Both the position numbers and the translations under genes were made by a program. Source: Micromonospora sp. WMMD882 (GTDB taxonomy: Bacteria; Actinomycetota; Actinomycetes; Mycobacteriales; Micromonosporaceae). From it: 64,000 nt of DNA. Below, piece by piece: positions 51,103-59,893 of the stretch (positions are counted from its first letter, which is position 1; every line of letters begins with the position of its first letter). Location of the stretch: positions 3,906,001 through 3,970,000 of the forward strand of contig NZ_CP114903.1 in the NCBI RefSeq assembly GCF_027497255.1, given 5' to 3'. The notes under the pieces are model-generated. The model worked only from the letters and a program-made list of their open reading frames with translations. It made no database searches and was not told the origin of the DNA.

Positions 51103-52386
51103 GTGCTGCTCAGCCTGTTGCGCCGGACGGCGCTGGATCTGACCCCGCTGCGGACCTCCCGGGACTACCGGCTGGTCTTCACCGCGGCGGGCGTGTCCGG
51201 CTTCGGGTCGTTCATCACGTACGTCACGTTGCCGTACCAGGTGTACCAGATGACCGGCGATCCGCTGCTGGTCGGGCTGATCGGCGTCTGTGAGCTCGTA
51301 CCCCTGCTGGTGATGGCGTTCGTCGGCGGCGCGCTCGCCGACTACCTGGACCGGCGGGCCCTGGTGCTCGGCGGCGAGATCGGCTTCACGCTGCTCTGCG
51401 GGGCGCTGCTGGTCAACTCCCTCGGCGACCGGCCGCAACTGTGGCTGCTGTACCTGGTGGCGGCGTTCACCGCCGCGCTGGACGGGCTGCAACGACCGGC
51501 CATGGAGGGCCTGACCCCGCGCATCGTCCCACCGGACCAGATCCCGGCGGCCAGCGCGCTGAACTCGCTGCGCATGCAGATCGCCCAGCTCGGCGGGCCC
51601 GGCCTGGCCGGCGTGCTGATCGCCAGCGTCGACCTGGCCTGGGTGTACGCGGTCGACCTGGCCACCTTCGCGTTCTCGCTGGTCTGCCTGGCCATGGTGC
51701 GGGCGGTGCCACCGCCCCCGGCCGCCGACCGGCCGTCACTGCGCTCCGTGGTGACCGGCCTGCGGTACGCCCGCAGCCGCCCCGAACTGCTCGGCACCTA
51801 CCTGGTGGACATCAACGCGATGTTCTTCGGGATGCCGCAGGCGCTGTACCCGTTCATGGCCGAACGGCTCGGCGGGCCGGCGGTGCTGGGGCTGCTCTAC
51901 GCCGCCCCGGCGGTCGGCTCGCTGGTCGCCACGGTCGGCTCCGGCTGGACCGCCCGGGTGCACCGGCACGGGCTGATGGTGGTGCTGGCCGCCGGCGGGT
52001 GGGGGCTGGCCATCGTCGCCGTCGGTCTCACCCGGTCGCTCTGGCTGGCGTTGTTCTTCCTCGCCCTGGCCGGCGCGGCGGACATGATCTCCGGCCTGTT
52101 CCGCATGATCATCTGGAACCAGACCATCCCCGACCACCTGCGCGGCCGGCTGGCCGGCATCGAGCTGCTCTCCTACTCGACCGGCCCGCTGCTCGGGCAG
52201 CTCCGCTCCGGCCTGGCCGCCCGTTGGATGGGCGTGCACGGCGCGATCGTCTCCGGCGGCGTCCTCTGCGTCGTCGGCACCGTCGCGCTCGCCGCGCTGC
52301 TGCCCGCCTTCGTCAGGTACGACGGGCGCGACGGCCTGGCCCGCAAACAGGCCGAGGACGCCGCGCGCGCCGCCACCGCCGTCTAG
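51103..52386 (+). CDS. MFS transporter, EntS-like exporter
   Basis: 427 residues, twelve helices. LTPLRTSRDYRLVFTAAGVSGFGSFITYVTLPYQVYQ at the start and the loop GGALADYLDRRALVLGG are hallmarks of the EntS/DHA3 group. Cargo unknown; siderophore export is the family precedent but no siderophore genes are present. GTG start at 51103. It ends four bases before the opposing DJ-1/PfpI gene. Confidence 0.87.
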   Translation: MLLSLLRRTALDLTPLRTSRDYRLVFTAAGVSGFGSFITYVTLPYQVYQMTGDPLLVGLIGVCELVPLLVMAFVGGALADYLDRRALVLGGEIGFTLLCGALLVNSLGDRPQLWLLYLVAAFTAALDGLQRPAMEGLTPRIVPPDQIPAASALNSLRMQIAQLGGPGLAGVLIASVDLAWVYAVDLATFAFSLVCLAMVRAVPPPPAADRPSLRSVVTGLRYARSRPELLGTYLVDINAMFFGMPQALYPFMAERLGGPAVLGLLYAAPAVGSLVATVGSGWTARVHRHGLMVVLAAGGWGLAIVAVGLTRSLWLALFFLALAGAADMISGLFRMIIWNQTIPDHLRGRLAGIELLSYSTGPLLGQLRSGLAARWMGVHGAIVSGGVLCVVGTVALAALLPAFVRYDGRDGLARKQAEDAARAATAV

Positions 52387-52390
52387 CGGA

Positions 52391-52933
52391 TCACCGCGCG
52401 AACTGCTTGACGATCGCCGCGCAGAACGCCGGCAGGTCGTCGGGCTTACGGCTGCTCACCAGGTTGCCGTCGACCACGCACTCCTCGTCGACCCAGTCCG
52501 CCCCGGCGTTCACCAGGTCGGTGCGCAGGCTCGGCCAGCTCGTGATCCGGCGGCCCCGTACCACGCCGGCCTCGACCAGGGTCCACGGCCCGTGACAGAT
52601 CACCCCGACCGGCTTGCCCGCGTCGAAGAACGCCTTCACGAACCGCACCGCGTCCGGGTCACTACGCAGGAAGTCCGGGTTCGCCACCCCGCCGGGCAGC
52701 ACCAGCGCGTCGTACGCGCCGACGTCGGCCTGCGCGACCGGCACGTCCACGTCGTACGTGTCCGACTGGTCGAGGTGGTTGAACGCCTGGACCGGGTCGC
52801 CTTTCAGCGACACCAGCTCGGCCCGCGCGCCGGCCTGCTCCACCGCCTCGCGCGGCTGCGTGTACTCCACCTCCTCGACGCCGTCGGTGGCGAGGAACGC
52901 GATCCGCTTGCCCTCCAGTACTCGTTCCGCCAT
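52391..52933 (-). CDS. DJ-1/PfpI family protein
   Basis: 180 residues, flavodoxin-like DJ-1/PfpI fold. The nucleophile elbow is VICHGPWTLVEAG with Cys at about 115, and the conserved Glu is in GVEEVEYTQP near 20. Members are described as stress proteins with protease, glyoxalase or deglycase activity; which applies is unsettled. ATG 52933, divergent from hldE across 176 bases with no clear operator. Confidence 0.9.
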   Translation of the reverse strand: MAERVLEGKRIAFLATDGVEEVEYTQPREAVEQAGARAELVSLKGDPVQAFNHLDQSDTYDVDVPVAQADVGAYDALVLPGGVANPDFLRSDPDAVRFVKAFFDAGKPVGVICHGPWTLVEAGVVRGRRITSWPSLRTDLVNAGADWVDEECVVDGNLVSSRKPDDLPAFCAAIVKQFAR

Positions 52934-53109
52934 GAGCCGCTCTCCTCTCCGTCCGCTCGTGCTGCTTCCCGTACCGTCTGTTTGCCGTACCGTCTGCTGT
53001 TCTCTGGTGTTCCCGTGCTGGATGGGGCGAAACGCGACGTGCTCCCGCTCACCGGCGGGCCGGCGCGGGCCCGGGTTTGACCCGCGGGGGCGCGGGGATC
53101 CCGCAGGGT

Positions 53110-54930
53110 ATGGCAGGAGCAGCAGCGGAACAGCGCCGGCTGGCCACCGTCGTGGACGGCTGGCGGGGACGACCCGTCCTGGTCATCGGCGACGCCATGC
53201 TCGACGAGTGGCGGTTCGCCGAATCCGACCGGCTCTGCCGGGAAGCGCCCGCGCCGGTGCTCACCCTCCGTCGACGGATCTCGGCGGCCGGCGGCGCGGC
53301 GAACACGGCGGTGAACCTGGCCGCCCTCGGCGGACTGGCCGCGCTGGTCGCCCCGGTCGGCGCGGACGTCGCCGGCGACGAGCTGCACGACTGCCTGGAC
53401 CGCGCGGGCGTCTGGGACCGGACGGTCAACCAGTACGGTCGCCCCACCCCGATCAAGCGACGGATGCTCGCCGGCAACCAGATCCTGCTCCGCGAGGACT
53501 CCGGCAACCCCGAGGAGCCGCTCACCGACGACGGGGCGGCCCGACTGATCACGGCGGTGGAGTGCGCGATCGAGGAGCTGCGGGCCGCCGCCGACGGCGT
53601 CGCGCCGACGCTGGTGATCTGCGACTACGGTCTCGGCGCGCTCGCCGCCCCGATCCGCGCCTGGCTGGTCACCAACCGGCAACGCTTCGCCACGGTTGCC
53701 CTGGACGCGCACGACCTCGCCGACTGGCGGGGCCTCGCCCCGACCGTGGTCACCCCGAGCTTCGCCGAGGCGACCAGGCTGCTCGCCCGCGCCGCCACCG
53801 CCGTCGTCGGCGCCGGTGACCTGCACTTCGACCATCCTGATCCGCCGGACGGCCCGTCCGAGCTGGTGGTCGGCGCGGCCCCCGGCACCCGGCACGCCGA
53901 CGTACGGGTGCACGGGCTGCCCCTGGTCGGGCCGGTCGGCGAGCCGACCCCCGGCGAGGAGGCCGCGGCGGTGACCACCGGGCCCGTCGCGGTGACCACC
54001 GGGTACGGCCCGGACCGGGTGGCGCTCGCCGAGTCCCGCCTGGCCGAGCTGCGCGCGCACACCGGGGCGGACGTCGTGGCGGTGACCCTGGACACCGAGG
54101 GCGCGGTGGTCGGCGGGGCGGAGGGCGAGCCCCGGCGCAGCCACACCACACCCGTGCCGGCCAGTCACGCGGTGGGCGCCGGTGACGCGTACCTGGCCGC
54201 GATGACCCTGGCGCTGGCCGCCGACGCGCCACTGTCGACGGCCGCCCAACTCGCCCAGCTCGCGGCGACCATCACCGTCTCGGAGACCGGCACCTGCGTC
54301 TGCCGCCGGCAGGACCTGCTCGCCGCGCTGGGCGGGCCGGCCGGGTCCACCGCCGGCCCGGTGCTGGTGGGCGGGGCGGACCTCACCGCCATCGTCGCCG
54401 AGCACCGGCGCGCCGACCGGACGGTGGTGTTCACCAACGGCTGCTTCGACGTGCTCCACCCCGGACACGTCCGGTACCTGGCGCAGGCCGCCGAGCTGGG
54501 CGACCTGCTGGTGGTCGCGGTCAACTCGGACGAGAGCGTACGGCGGCTCAAGGGCCCGGACCGGCCGGTGAACCCGGTGGAGGACCGGGTCGCGCTGCTC
54601 GCCGCGCTGTCCTGCGTGGACCACGTGGTGGTCTTCGAGGAGGACTCGCCGGCCGCGCTGATCGAGCTGGTCCGCCCCGACGTGTACGTCAAGGGCGGCG
54701 ACTACCCGCCCGAGATGGTGCCGGAGGCCCCGCTGGTCCGTCGGCTCGGCGGCCGGGTACGCACCCTCGGCTACGTCCCCGACCGGTCCACCTCGGCGAT
54801 CATCGAGCGGATCCGGGCCCAGCAGACGCCCGACGGCCACCCCGCGCCGGTCCCCGCTCGGCCAGCGGCGGACCCGTCCGCCAACGGGAACGGCGTCAAG
54901 GGGCCCTTCCTGACCGGGCAGACGCCGTGA
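53110..54930 (+). CDS. hldE: Bifunctional heptose 7-phosphate kinase / heptose 1-phosphate adenylyltransferase
   Basis: 606 residues. The N-terminal ribokinase-like half (~1-400) shows VLVIGDAMLDEWRF, the glycine pair in AAGGAANTAVNLAALGG, and the ATP/catalytic region SHAVGAGDAYLAAM. The C-terminal half (~430-570) is the nucleotidyltransferase with TNGCFDVLHPGHVRYL and ADRSTSAII-like end. Together they make ADP-heptose for glycans. An extra segment at ~230-310 separates parts of the kinase domain. It is coupled to the GT2 gene by GTGA overlap. Confidence 0.93.
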   Translation: MAGAAAEQRRLATVVDGWRGRPVLVIGDAMLDEWRFAESDRLCREAPAPVLTLRRRISAAGGAANTAVNLAALGGLAALVAPVGADVAGDELHDCLDRAGVWDRTVNQYGRPTPIKRRMLAGNQILLREDSGNPEEPLTDDGAARLITAVECAIEELRAAADGVAPTLVICDYGLGALAAPIRAWLVTNRQRFATVALDAHDLADWRGLAPTVVTPSFAEATRLLARAATAVVGAGDLHFDHPDPPDGPSELVVGAAPGTRHADVRVHGLPLVGPVGEPTPGEEAAAVTTGPVAVTTGYGPDRVALAESRLAELRAHTGADVVAVTLDTEGAVVGGAEGEPRRSHTTPVPASHAVGAGDAYLAAMTLALAADAPLSTAAQLAQLAATITVSETGTCVCRRQDLLAALGGPAGSTAGPVLVGGADLTAIVAEHRRADRTVVFTNGCFDVLHPGHVRYLAQAAELGDLLVVAVNSDESVRRLKGPDRPVNPVEDRVALLAALSCVDHVVVFEEDSPAALIELVRPDVYVKGGDYPPEMVPEAPLVRRLGGRVRTLGYVPDRSTSAIIERIRAQQTPDGHPAPVPARPAADPSANGNGVKGPFLTGQTP

Positions 54931-55805
54931 GCCGCCCGCTCGACGCCGGCACGTCTGAGGAGTTCCGTCGGGAACGGGCGCTGGACGTGCTGATCCCCAC
55001 CCGGAACCGGCCGGCCGAGCTGGCGGTGACCCTCTCCGGGCTGGCCGCCCAGGAGGGTGTGCCCGGCTTCGGGGTGGTGGTGAGCGACCAGTCCGACGGC
55101 GAGCCCGCGTACCGGCATCCGGCCGTCGCCACCATGGTCCGGGTGCTGCGCCACCGGGGTCATCCGGTGCTGCTGACCCGGCGGCTGCCCCGGCGCGGGC
55201 TGGCCGAGCACCGGGCGTACCTGCTGGGCTGCTCGGCCGCCCGCCGGGTGCTCTGCCTCGACGACGACGTCTGGCTGGAGCCGGGCGCCGTGGCCCGACT
55301 GGTCACCGCCCTCGACGAGCTGGGCTGCGGGTTCGTCGGCAACGCCGTGCACGGTCTGTCGTACGTCGACGACGTCCGCCCGGAGACCCACCGGCACTAC
55401 GAGGAGTGGACCGGGCCGCCGGTGCCCGAGACGGTACGCCCGGACACCCCGCAGTGGCAGCGCGCGTCGATCCACCCGGCGGCGAACCTGCTGCACGTCA
55501 CCGAGAAGCTCGACCTGCCGCCGGGCACGTGGCGGGCGTACAAGATCTCCTGGATCGGTGGTTGTGTGCTCTACGACCGGGCCCGGCTGGTCGAGGCGGG
55601 CGGCTTCGACTTCTGGCGACGGCTGCCGCGGCGGCACCAGGGCGAGGACGTGGCCGCCCAGCTCGCCGTGCTGGCGCGCCACGGCGGCGCCGGCGTCCTG
55701 CCCAGCGGCGCCTACCACCTGGAGTCACCGACCACCGTCACCGAACGCGACGTCGAGGCGTGGGAGGTGGTGCTCGCCGCCCCCGACGCCCCGCGCCCCG
55801 CCTGA
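54927..55805 (+). CDS. Family 2 glycosyltransferase
   Basis: 292 residues. GT-A features: VLIPTRNRPAELAVTLSGL, the QSDG segment, and the metal-binding LCLDDDVWLEPG. Sugar-acceptor loops include IHPAANLLHV and the late RRHQGEDVAAQLAVL. It overlaps hldE by GTGA, so it probably transfers heptose or a co-substrate onto the same glycan. Its final 81 bases overlap the end of the opposing GT9 gene. Confidence 0.88.
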   Translation: MSRPLDAGTSEEFRRERALDVLIPTRNRPAELAVTLSGLAAQEGVPGFGVVVSDQSDGEPAYRHPAVATMVRVLRHRGHPVLLTRRLPRRGLAEHRAYLLGCSAARRVLCLDDDVWLEPGAVARLVTALDELGCGFVGNAVHGLSYVDDVRPETHRHYEEWTGPPVPETVRPDTPQWQRASIHPAANLLHVTEKLDLPPGTWRAYKISWIGGCVLYDRARLVEAGGFDFWRRLPRRHQGEDVAAQLAVLARHGGAGVLPSGAYHLESPTTVTERDVEAWEVVLAAPDAPRPA

Positions 55806-56948
55806 CAGCTCGCGGGCGGCGGCCACGACCTCCACCACGGGCACGTCGGCGACGAAGGAGTCCCGGTGCGGGCACTCGCCGTCGCCCGGGCGGTCCGGGT
55901 AGAGCCCCCGGGTGCAGTCGACGCCGCAGACCGGGCAGCGCACCGTCCAGGACACGATCGGGCGGTGCCGGCCGCGCAGCGGATGCCCCGAGTTGATCAG
56001 GTTGCCGACCCAGTACACGCCGACCGTGGCCGTGCCGACCGCCGCCGCCAGGTGCAGCGGCCCGGTGTCGTTGGCGACCAGCAGGACGCAGTCGGCGTAG
56101 CAGGCGGCCAACCCGCCGATGCTCAACGTGCCGACCAGCGGGCGGACCGGCACGCCGGCCGCCGCGACCACCCGGTCGACCAGGTCCCGTTCGGCGGGGG
56201 TGCCGGTGACCAGCACCTCGTACCCGTCGCCGGCCAGCTCCCGGGCCACCTCGGCGAACCGTTCGGCGGGCCACCGTCGCCGGGTGTCGGTCGCGCCGGG
56301 GTGCACGGCCACCCGGGGGCGGGTGGGTGGGCCGAGCGCCCGCAGCGACTCGGCCCGGTCGGCGTCGGTGACCGGGAAACTCGGCAGGATGCTGGTGGCC
56401 GGCGCGCCCACCAGGGCGGCCACCTCCAGGTACCGCAGCACCTCGTGCTGGTAGTAGACGTACCGGATCCAGCGGTCCAGCGGCGGCGCGTCCTCGGCAC
56501 GCAGCCCGGCGGTGACCCGCGCGCCGAGCCCGCTGACGATCGGGTTCGAGTTGGCCCCGCCGCCGTGCAGTTGCAGCGCCAGGTCGAAGCGCTCCCGCCG
56601 GGCCGTGTCCAGGAACTCCGCCAGGGCGGGCGCGGGCTCGGCCGGGTCGGCCGCCCGGATGCCGGGGGCCGGGGGCACCACCAGCACCCGGTCCACCGGG
56701 CCGGGCCGGTCGCGCAGCAGCTCCGCGTGCCACGGCGCGCCGAGCAGCACCAGCTCCGCCTCCGGGTACGCGGACCGCAGCGCCTCCAGCGCCGGCAGGA
56801 CGAAGATGAAGTCACCGAGCGCGTTGGCGCGCAGCACGGCGATCCGCCCGACGTCCGGCACCCGCCCGCCCACCGGCCACAGCCCGCCCACCGGCGGGTG
56901 TGGGGACGGCGCGGGCGGGGACGATCCGGGCGGGGACGGCGCGACCAT
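55725..56948 (-). CDS. Family 9 glycosyltransferase (heptosyltransferase-like)
   Basis: 407 residues from ATG 56948; GTG 56861 would remove a Pro-rich leader of 29 residues and is a realistic alternative. GT-B fold: RIAVLRANALGDFIFVLPALEAL near the N-terminus, GATDTRRRWPAERFAEVA in the middle, and the ADP-heptose-binding VANDTGPLHLAAAVGTATVG. A CPVCGVDC cluster lies near 350. It likely uses ADP-heptose made by HldE. It ends the operon DUF2231-Hsp20-GT9, only six bases after the Hsp20 gene. Confidence 0.88.
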   Translation of the reverse strand: MVAPSPPGSSPPAPSPHPPVGGLWPVGGRVPDVGRIAVLRANALGDFIFVLPALEALRSAYPEAELVLLGAPWHAELLRDRPGPVDRVLVVPPAPGIRAADPAEPAPALAEFLDTARRERFDLALQLHGGGANSNPIVSGLGARVTAGLRAEDAPPLDRWIRYVYYQHEVLRYLEVAALVGAPATSILPSFPVTDADRAESLRALGPPTRPRVAVHPGATDTRRRWPAERFAEVARELAGDGYEVLVTGTPAERDLVDRVVAAAGVPVRPLVGTLSIGGLAACYADCVLLVANDTGPLHLAAAVGTATVGVYWVGNLINSGHPLRGRHRPIVSWTVRCPVCGVDCTRGLYPDRPGDGECPHRDSFVADVPVVEVVAAARELSGGARGVGGGEHHLPRLDVAFGDGGR

Positions 56949-56954
56949 GTGCCG

Positions 56955-57527
56955 CTACGGCCGGTCGATCTGGTCGAGGTCGGGACCGGAGGCGGTCCCG
57001 GCGTCCGGGTGGTGCAGCTCCCGGTCCGCCGCCGGGTCGGCGACCGGATGCGACGTACCCCGGCGGACGCTGCCGTTCGCGGACCGCAACTGCCCGACGG
57101 TGATCGTGCGGGGCGCCGGCCGGGCCGCCCTCGGCAGCCGGACCCGGAGCAGGCCGTGGTCCATCACCGCGTCGATCGCGTCCGGGTCCACCCGGGACGG
57201 CAGGTCCACCCGGTACTCGAAACCCCTGGTCTCCAGCCCACCGGGGATGCCGTGGTCGGCGTTGACCTCGGCCTCCGAGCGGGCCCGGACGCAGAGTTCC
57301 CGGTCGTCGACTTCGACGGCCACCTCCTCCGGGGCCACGCCGGGCAGCCGGACCAGCACCTCCCACCCGTCGGCGGTCTCGGTCAGCTCGACCTCGGGCG
57401 GCCCGGAACGGCCACCGACCAGCCGGCTCAGCTCGGCCCGCAGCGACTGCAACTCGCCCATCGGATCCCACCCGGGGTGCCGGTCCCGCCAGCCGCTCCG
57501 ACCGAAGCCGCCCGCCTGCTCGCTCAC
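56955..57527 (-). CDS. Hsp20 / alpha-crystallin family small heat-shock protein
   Basis: 190 residues. The alpha-crystallin domain runs from ~48 to 140 (VELTETADGWEVLVRLPGVAPEEVAVEVDDRELCVRA) and closes with GLLRVRLPRA in place of the G-V-L motif. The C-terminal ~45 residues are polar and disordered. ATP-independent holdase. GTG 57527 overlaps the upstream stop (GTGA). Co-transcription with a heptosyltransferase is unusual. Confidence 0.9.
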   Translation of the reverse strand: MSEQAGGFGRSGWRDRHPGWDPMGELQSLRAELSRLVGGRSGPPEVELTETADGWEVLVRLPGVAPEEVAVEVDDRELCVRARSEAEVNADHGIPGGLETRGFEYRVDLPSRVDPDAIDAVMDHGLLRVRLPRAARPAPRTITVGQLRSANGSVRRGTSHPVADPAADRELHHPDAGTASGPDLDQIDRP

Positions 57528-58033
57528 CGGACCTCACCGCCCACCCGGTCGGCCGTCGCCGACGGGCGCAGCGAGCTCGACGCGTTCAGGTCGGCGTCCC
57601 GGTCGACCCCGACGCCCAGCCGGTCCACCAGCTCGCCGCCGAGCCACCCGCTGATGCCGAGCAGCGCCACCGCGACCACCTCGATCGCGATCAGCGCGCC
57701 GCCGGCCGCCCGCGAGTCCGCGTTGAACCGGACCACCCAGACGGCGGCGAAGAGCAGGATGACCGCCAGGTTGGCGGCGGCGTGCAGCAGCGCCACCCGC
57801 TTGGCCCGGGTGCCGGCCGGGATGGCGAGCAGGTCGAACGCCCCGGCGGCGGCGGCGAGCACCCCCATCACCAGACCGACGCCGATGTTCCAGAAGGCCA
57901 CGTCGCCGAGGACGCCGGGGCCGCCGAGGGTGTCCACCACGTCGAAGAAGACCGCGGTCACCAGCAGGCCGAACGGGAACATCACCAGCATCGGGTGTAC
58001 GGGGTGCCCCAGCACCTTCAGTCGGCTCTCCAT
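57524..58033 (-). CDS. DUF2231 domain membrane protein
   Basis: 169 residues. The opening KVLGHPVHPMLVMFPFGLLVTAVFFDVVD is the DUF2231 signature with its paired His-Pro; four hydrophobic helices follow up to residue ~135, then a polar tail. DUF2231 proteins are thought to be heme-binding or redox-linked membrane proteins; not established here. ATG at 58033 is the first gene of the three-gene operon. The 170 bases before the divergent PPOX gene should carry both promoters. Confidence 0.87.
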   Translation of the reverse strand: MESRLKVLGHPVHPMLVMFPFGLLVTAVFFDVVDTLGGPGVLGDVAFWNIGVGLVMGVLAAAAGAFDLLAIPAGTRAKRVALLHAAANLAVILLFAAVWVVRFNADSRAAGGALIAIEVVAVALLGISGWLGGELVDRLGVGVDRDADLNASSSLRPSATADRVGGEVR

Positions 58034-58203
58034 CTGGCCTCCCGGGTCATCGGATCGAACGTGCTCGGCAACCGCCCTGCGTGGACGCGCGTTTTCTCGT
58101 CAGAGCTTCCCCCGCCCCTGTTCGGCAAACCTCGCCGTGCCCGAAGTCCCGTACCCTGGCGAAGGCGTCCCGTCATGGGGGTCAACGCACGGGGGAGGAC
58201 AAC

Positions 58204-58818
58204 GTGACGACGGAGATCACCTCGACCGAGGAGCTACGCGATCTGATCGGCGTGCCCGCGGCCAGGTCGGCGAACAAGGACCGGCGGGTCCTGCACGAGA
58301 TGGACAAGCGCTGGCTGGCCGCCTCGCCGTTCTGCCTGATCGCCACCTCCGGCGCGGACGGCGCCTGCGACGTCTCGCCCAAGGGTGACCCGCCCGGGTT
58401 CGTGCTGGTCCTGGACGACTCGACGATCGCCATCCCGGACCGCCCCGGCAACCGCCGCGTCGACGGCTTCCAGAACATCCTGGCGAACCCGCACGTCGGG
58501 CTGATCTTCCTGATCCCCGGCCGCACGGACACCCTGCGGATCAACGGCCGGGCGAAGCTGGTGCGGGACGCGCCCTGGTTCGACCGCATGGTGGTCAAGG
58601 GCCACCGGCCGAGACTCGCCGTCGTGGTCGAGATCGAGCAGATGTTCTACCACTGCGCCAAGGCGTTCATGCGTTCCGAGCTGTGGCAGCCGGAGACCTG
58701 GCACCCGGACGCCCTGCCGTCCCGGGCCGGGATCGTCAAGGCCACCGAAGCCCCCGAGGTGGCGCTGGCCGACCTGGAACGCCACTACGGCCCCGACTAC
58801 GTCAAGACGATGTACTGA
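58204..58818 (+). CDS. FMN-dependent PPOX-type flavoprotein (MSMEG_1061-like)
   Basis: 204 residues. Split-barrel flavin-binding protein: FCLIATSGADGACDVSPKGDPPGFVLVLDD, PDRPGNRRVDGFQNILANPHVGLIF and RINGRAKLVRD match the pyridoxamine-phosphate-oxidase-like family related to mycobacterial MSMEG_1061. GTG 58204 follows GGGGAGGACAAC. Substrate unknown. It converges on the small Cys/His protein gene with a 49-base gap. Confidence 0.88.
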   Translation: MTTEITSTEELRDLIGVPAARSANKDRRVLHEMDKRWLAASPFCLIATSGADGACDVSPKGDPPGFVLVLDDSTIAIPDRPGNRRVDGFQNILANPHVGLIFLIPGRTDTLRINGRAKLVRDAPWFDRMVVKGHRPRLAVVVEIEQMFYHCAKAFMRSELWQPETWHPDALPSRAGIVKATEAPEVALADLERHYGPDYVKTMY

Positions 58819-58867
58819 CCCTCCGTCCCGCCCGGTCACCGGTACCGGCTGGCCGCCTTCCCGCTGG

Positions 58868-59182
58868 TCACCGGTGCCGGGCCTGGTTCGGCCGTCGCCG
58901 CCGGGCCAGGCAGGGCACGCGGTGGTCGGTGGGCAGGGCGCACCGGCCGCCGTCGGCCAGTCGCCGGTCACAGAAGACCCGGTGCCGTACGCCCTGCGCG
59001 TCCTCCTCGGACACCGTCACCTCACCGGCGTCCACACTCGGCGTGACCAGGGCGAGCGCCCGTACGGCGGTGCGGGCGAACACCCGCGCCCGGCTCAGGT
59101 CGGGCGCCACGATCGGCAGGTGGATCACCCAGCGCCCGTTCCGCGCCGCGCTGCCCGACTCGCCCCGGGCACCGGTCGTCAT
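58868..59182 (-). CDS. Small Cys/His protein, second gene of DivIVA-linked module (copy 2)
   Basis: 104 residues. The core RWVIHLPIVAPDLSRARVFARTAVRALALV, then VDAGEVTVSEEDAQGVRHRV and FCDRRLADGGRCALPTDHRV-PC, parallels the protein at 38513-38800. Cys and His spacing C-x9-C-x5-H-x3-C is identical in both, so a structural metal site is plausible. No known family recognised. ATG 59182 overlaps the DivIVA-like stop (ATGA), so the pair is co-translated and probably interacts. Confidence 0.82.
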   Translation of the reverse strand: MTTGARGESGSAARNGRWVIHLPIVAPDLSRARVFARTAVRALALVTPSVDAGEVTVSEEDAQGVRHRVFCDRRLADGGRCALPTDHRVPCLARRRRPNQARHR

Positions 59183-59472
59183 CGGACCAGCTCCCACCGC
59201 CGGGCGGAATGGTGGGACTGCCAGTCGCGCAGCGCGTTCTTGATCCGGGCGTTCTCCTCGCGTACGGCGTCCAGCGCGGTCTGGGCGACGGCCAGCTCGT
59301 CGGCGACCCGCCCGAGGAACGCGGCGATCTCGTCCGGGTCGACCCCTCGGCGGCGCGGGGTGAATCGACGGGTCCGGATGCGCTCCGGTGAGAGTGGTGG
59401 ATACCAGGTGTCGTCCGTGGCCGGGGGGCGTGGGCGGTGCCGGCCCTGGAGCCGGCGCAGGAGCGCGCGCAT
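59179..59472 (-). CDS. Short DivIVA-like coiled-coil protein
   Basis: 97 residues from ATG 59472, behind GGAAGGCGGTCACCC. After a basic N-terminus, TRRFTPRRRGVDPDEIAAFLGRVADEL (~34-60) matches the N-terminal DivIVA membrane/coiled-coil motif (F-x-x-x-x-x-G-[YV]-D-x-x-x-[VI]), followed by a coiled coil TALDAVREENARIKNALRDW to ~86. Full DivIVA/Wag31 proteins are two to four times longer, so this is a minimal adaptor. Its coupled partner and divergent GntR gene form a compact cassette. Confidence 0.82.
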   Translation of the reverse strand: MRALLRRLQGRHRPRPPATDDTWYPPLSPERIRTRRFTPRRRGVDPDEIAAFLGRVADELAVAQTALDAVREENARIKNALRDWQSHHSARRWELVR

Positions 59473-59529
59473 GGGTGACCGCCTTCCAGAAGTCAGGTGA
59501 TGTTCGCAAAAGTGGTGTTTCCTAGACGT

Positions 59530-59570
59530 GGGGGTGCCCCTGCTGGTTCGGGTCCGGCAGGGACACCCCC
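59530..59570. promoter_or_regulatory. Long hairpin in the leader of the DivIVA-like gene
   Basis: GGGGGTGCCCCTGCTGG pairs with CCGGCAGGGACACCCCC with one mismatch, around a short loop, 58-98 bases upstream of the DivIVA-like start. There is no T-tract; it may be an attenuator, a transcript-stability element or a terminator guarding the cassette. The rest of 59571-59760 shows nothing I can support. Confidence 0.5.
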
Positions 59571-59761
59571 GCCCTGCCGTCGCAGCCACGACCGGCGGTA
59601 CGACGACAGAGCCCGCCCCGGGACCGGGAGCCGACCGGGGGAAGAGGCCGAACACCCAGCTCAGGGGCACGCACGTGGTCAGTGACACGAGCCGACCCGA
59701 GAGGCGCCAACCAATCCGCAGGAACGCCGCATCACCAGGAGTGACGGTAACAATACCGAGT

Positions 59762-59817
59762 CACCTATGTCAACGAGTCTTGATTGTCACCGACTCAGCA
59801 CTGCCACCTATGTCGAC
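59762..59817. promoter_or_regulatory. Direct repeats, candidate GntR operator
   Basis: CACCTATGTCAAC (59762-59774) and CACCTATGTCGAC (59805-59817) differ at one base and are 43 bases apart, about four helical turns. Between them GAGTC (59775) and GACTC (59791) form an inverted repeat. This AT-richer patch is the divergent control region of the GntR/DivIVA-like cassette. Confidence 0.55.
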
Positions 59818-59893
59818 AGCTTTAGATATGTTGGCTATGGCTGGAGCGCGCGCTGATACTGGCGGGGCCAACCAGACCGCAAGGGGCCCTGCC

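Noticed and set aside
55866..58388. Long plus-strand frame across GT9, Hsp20 and DUF2231
   Set aside because: Antisense shadow of three well-supported minus-strand genes.
58591..59690. Integrated mobile element or tRNA attachment site around the GntR cassette
   Set aside because: No tRNA gene, integrase, excisionase or att-like direct repeats were found in this region.
59528..59893. N-terminal extension of the GntR protein back to 59528
   Set aside because: The stretch crosses a strong hairpin and the AT-rich control region, has non-coding composition, and the GntR domain is complete without it.
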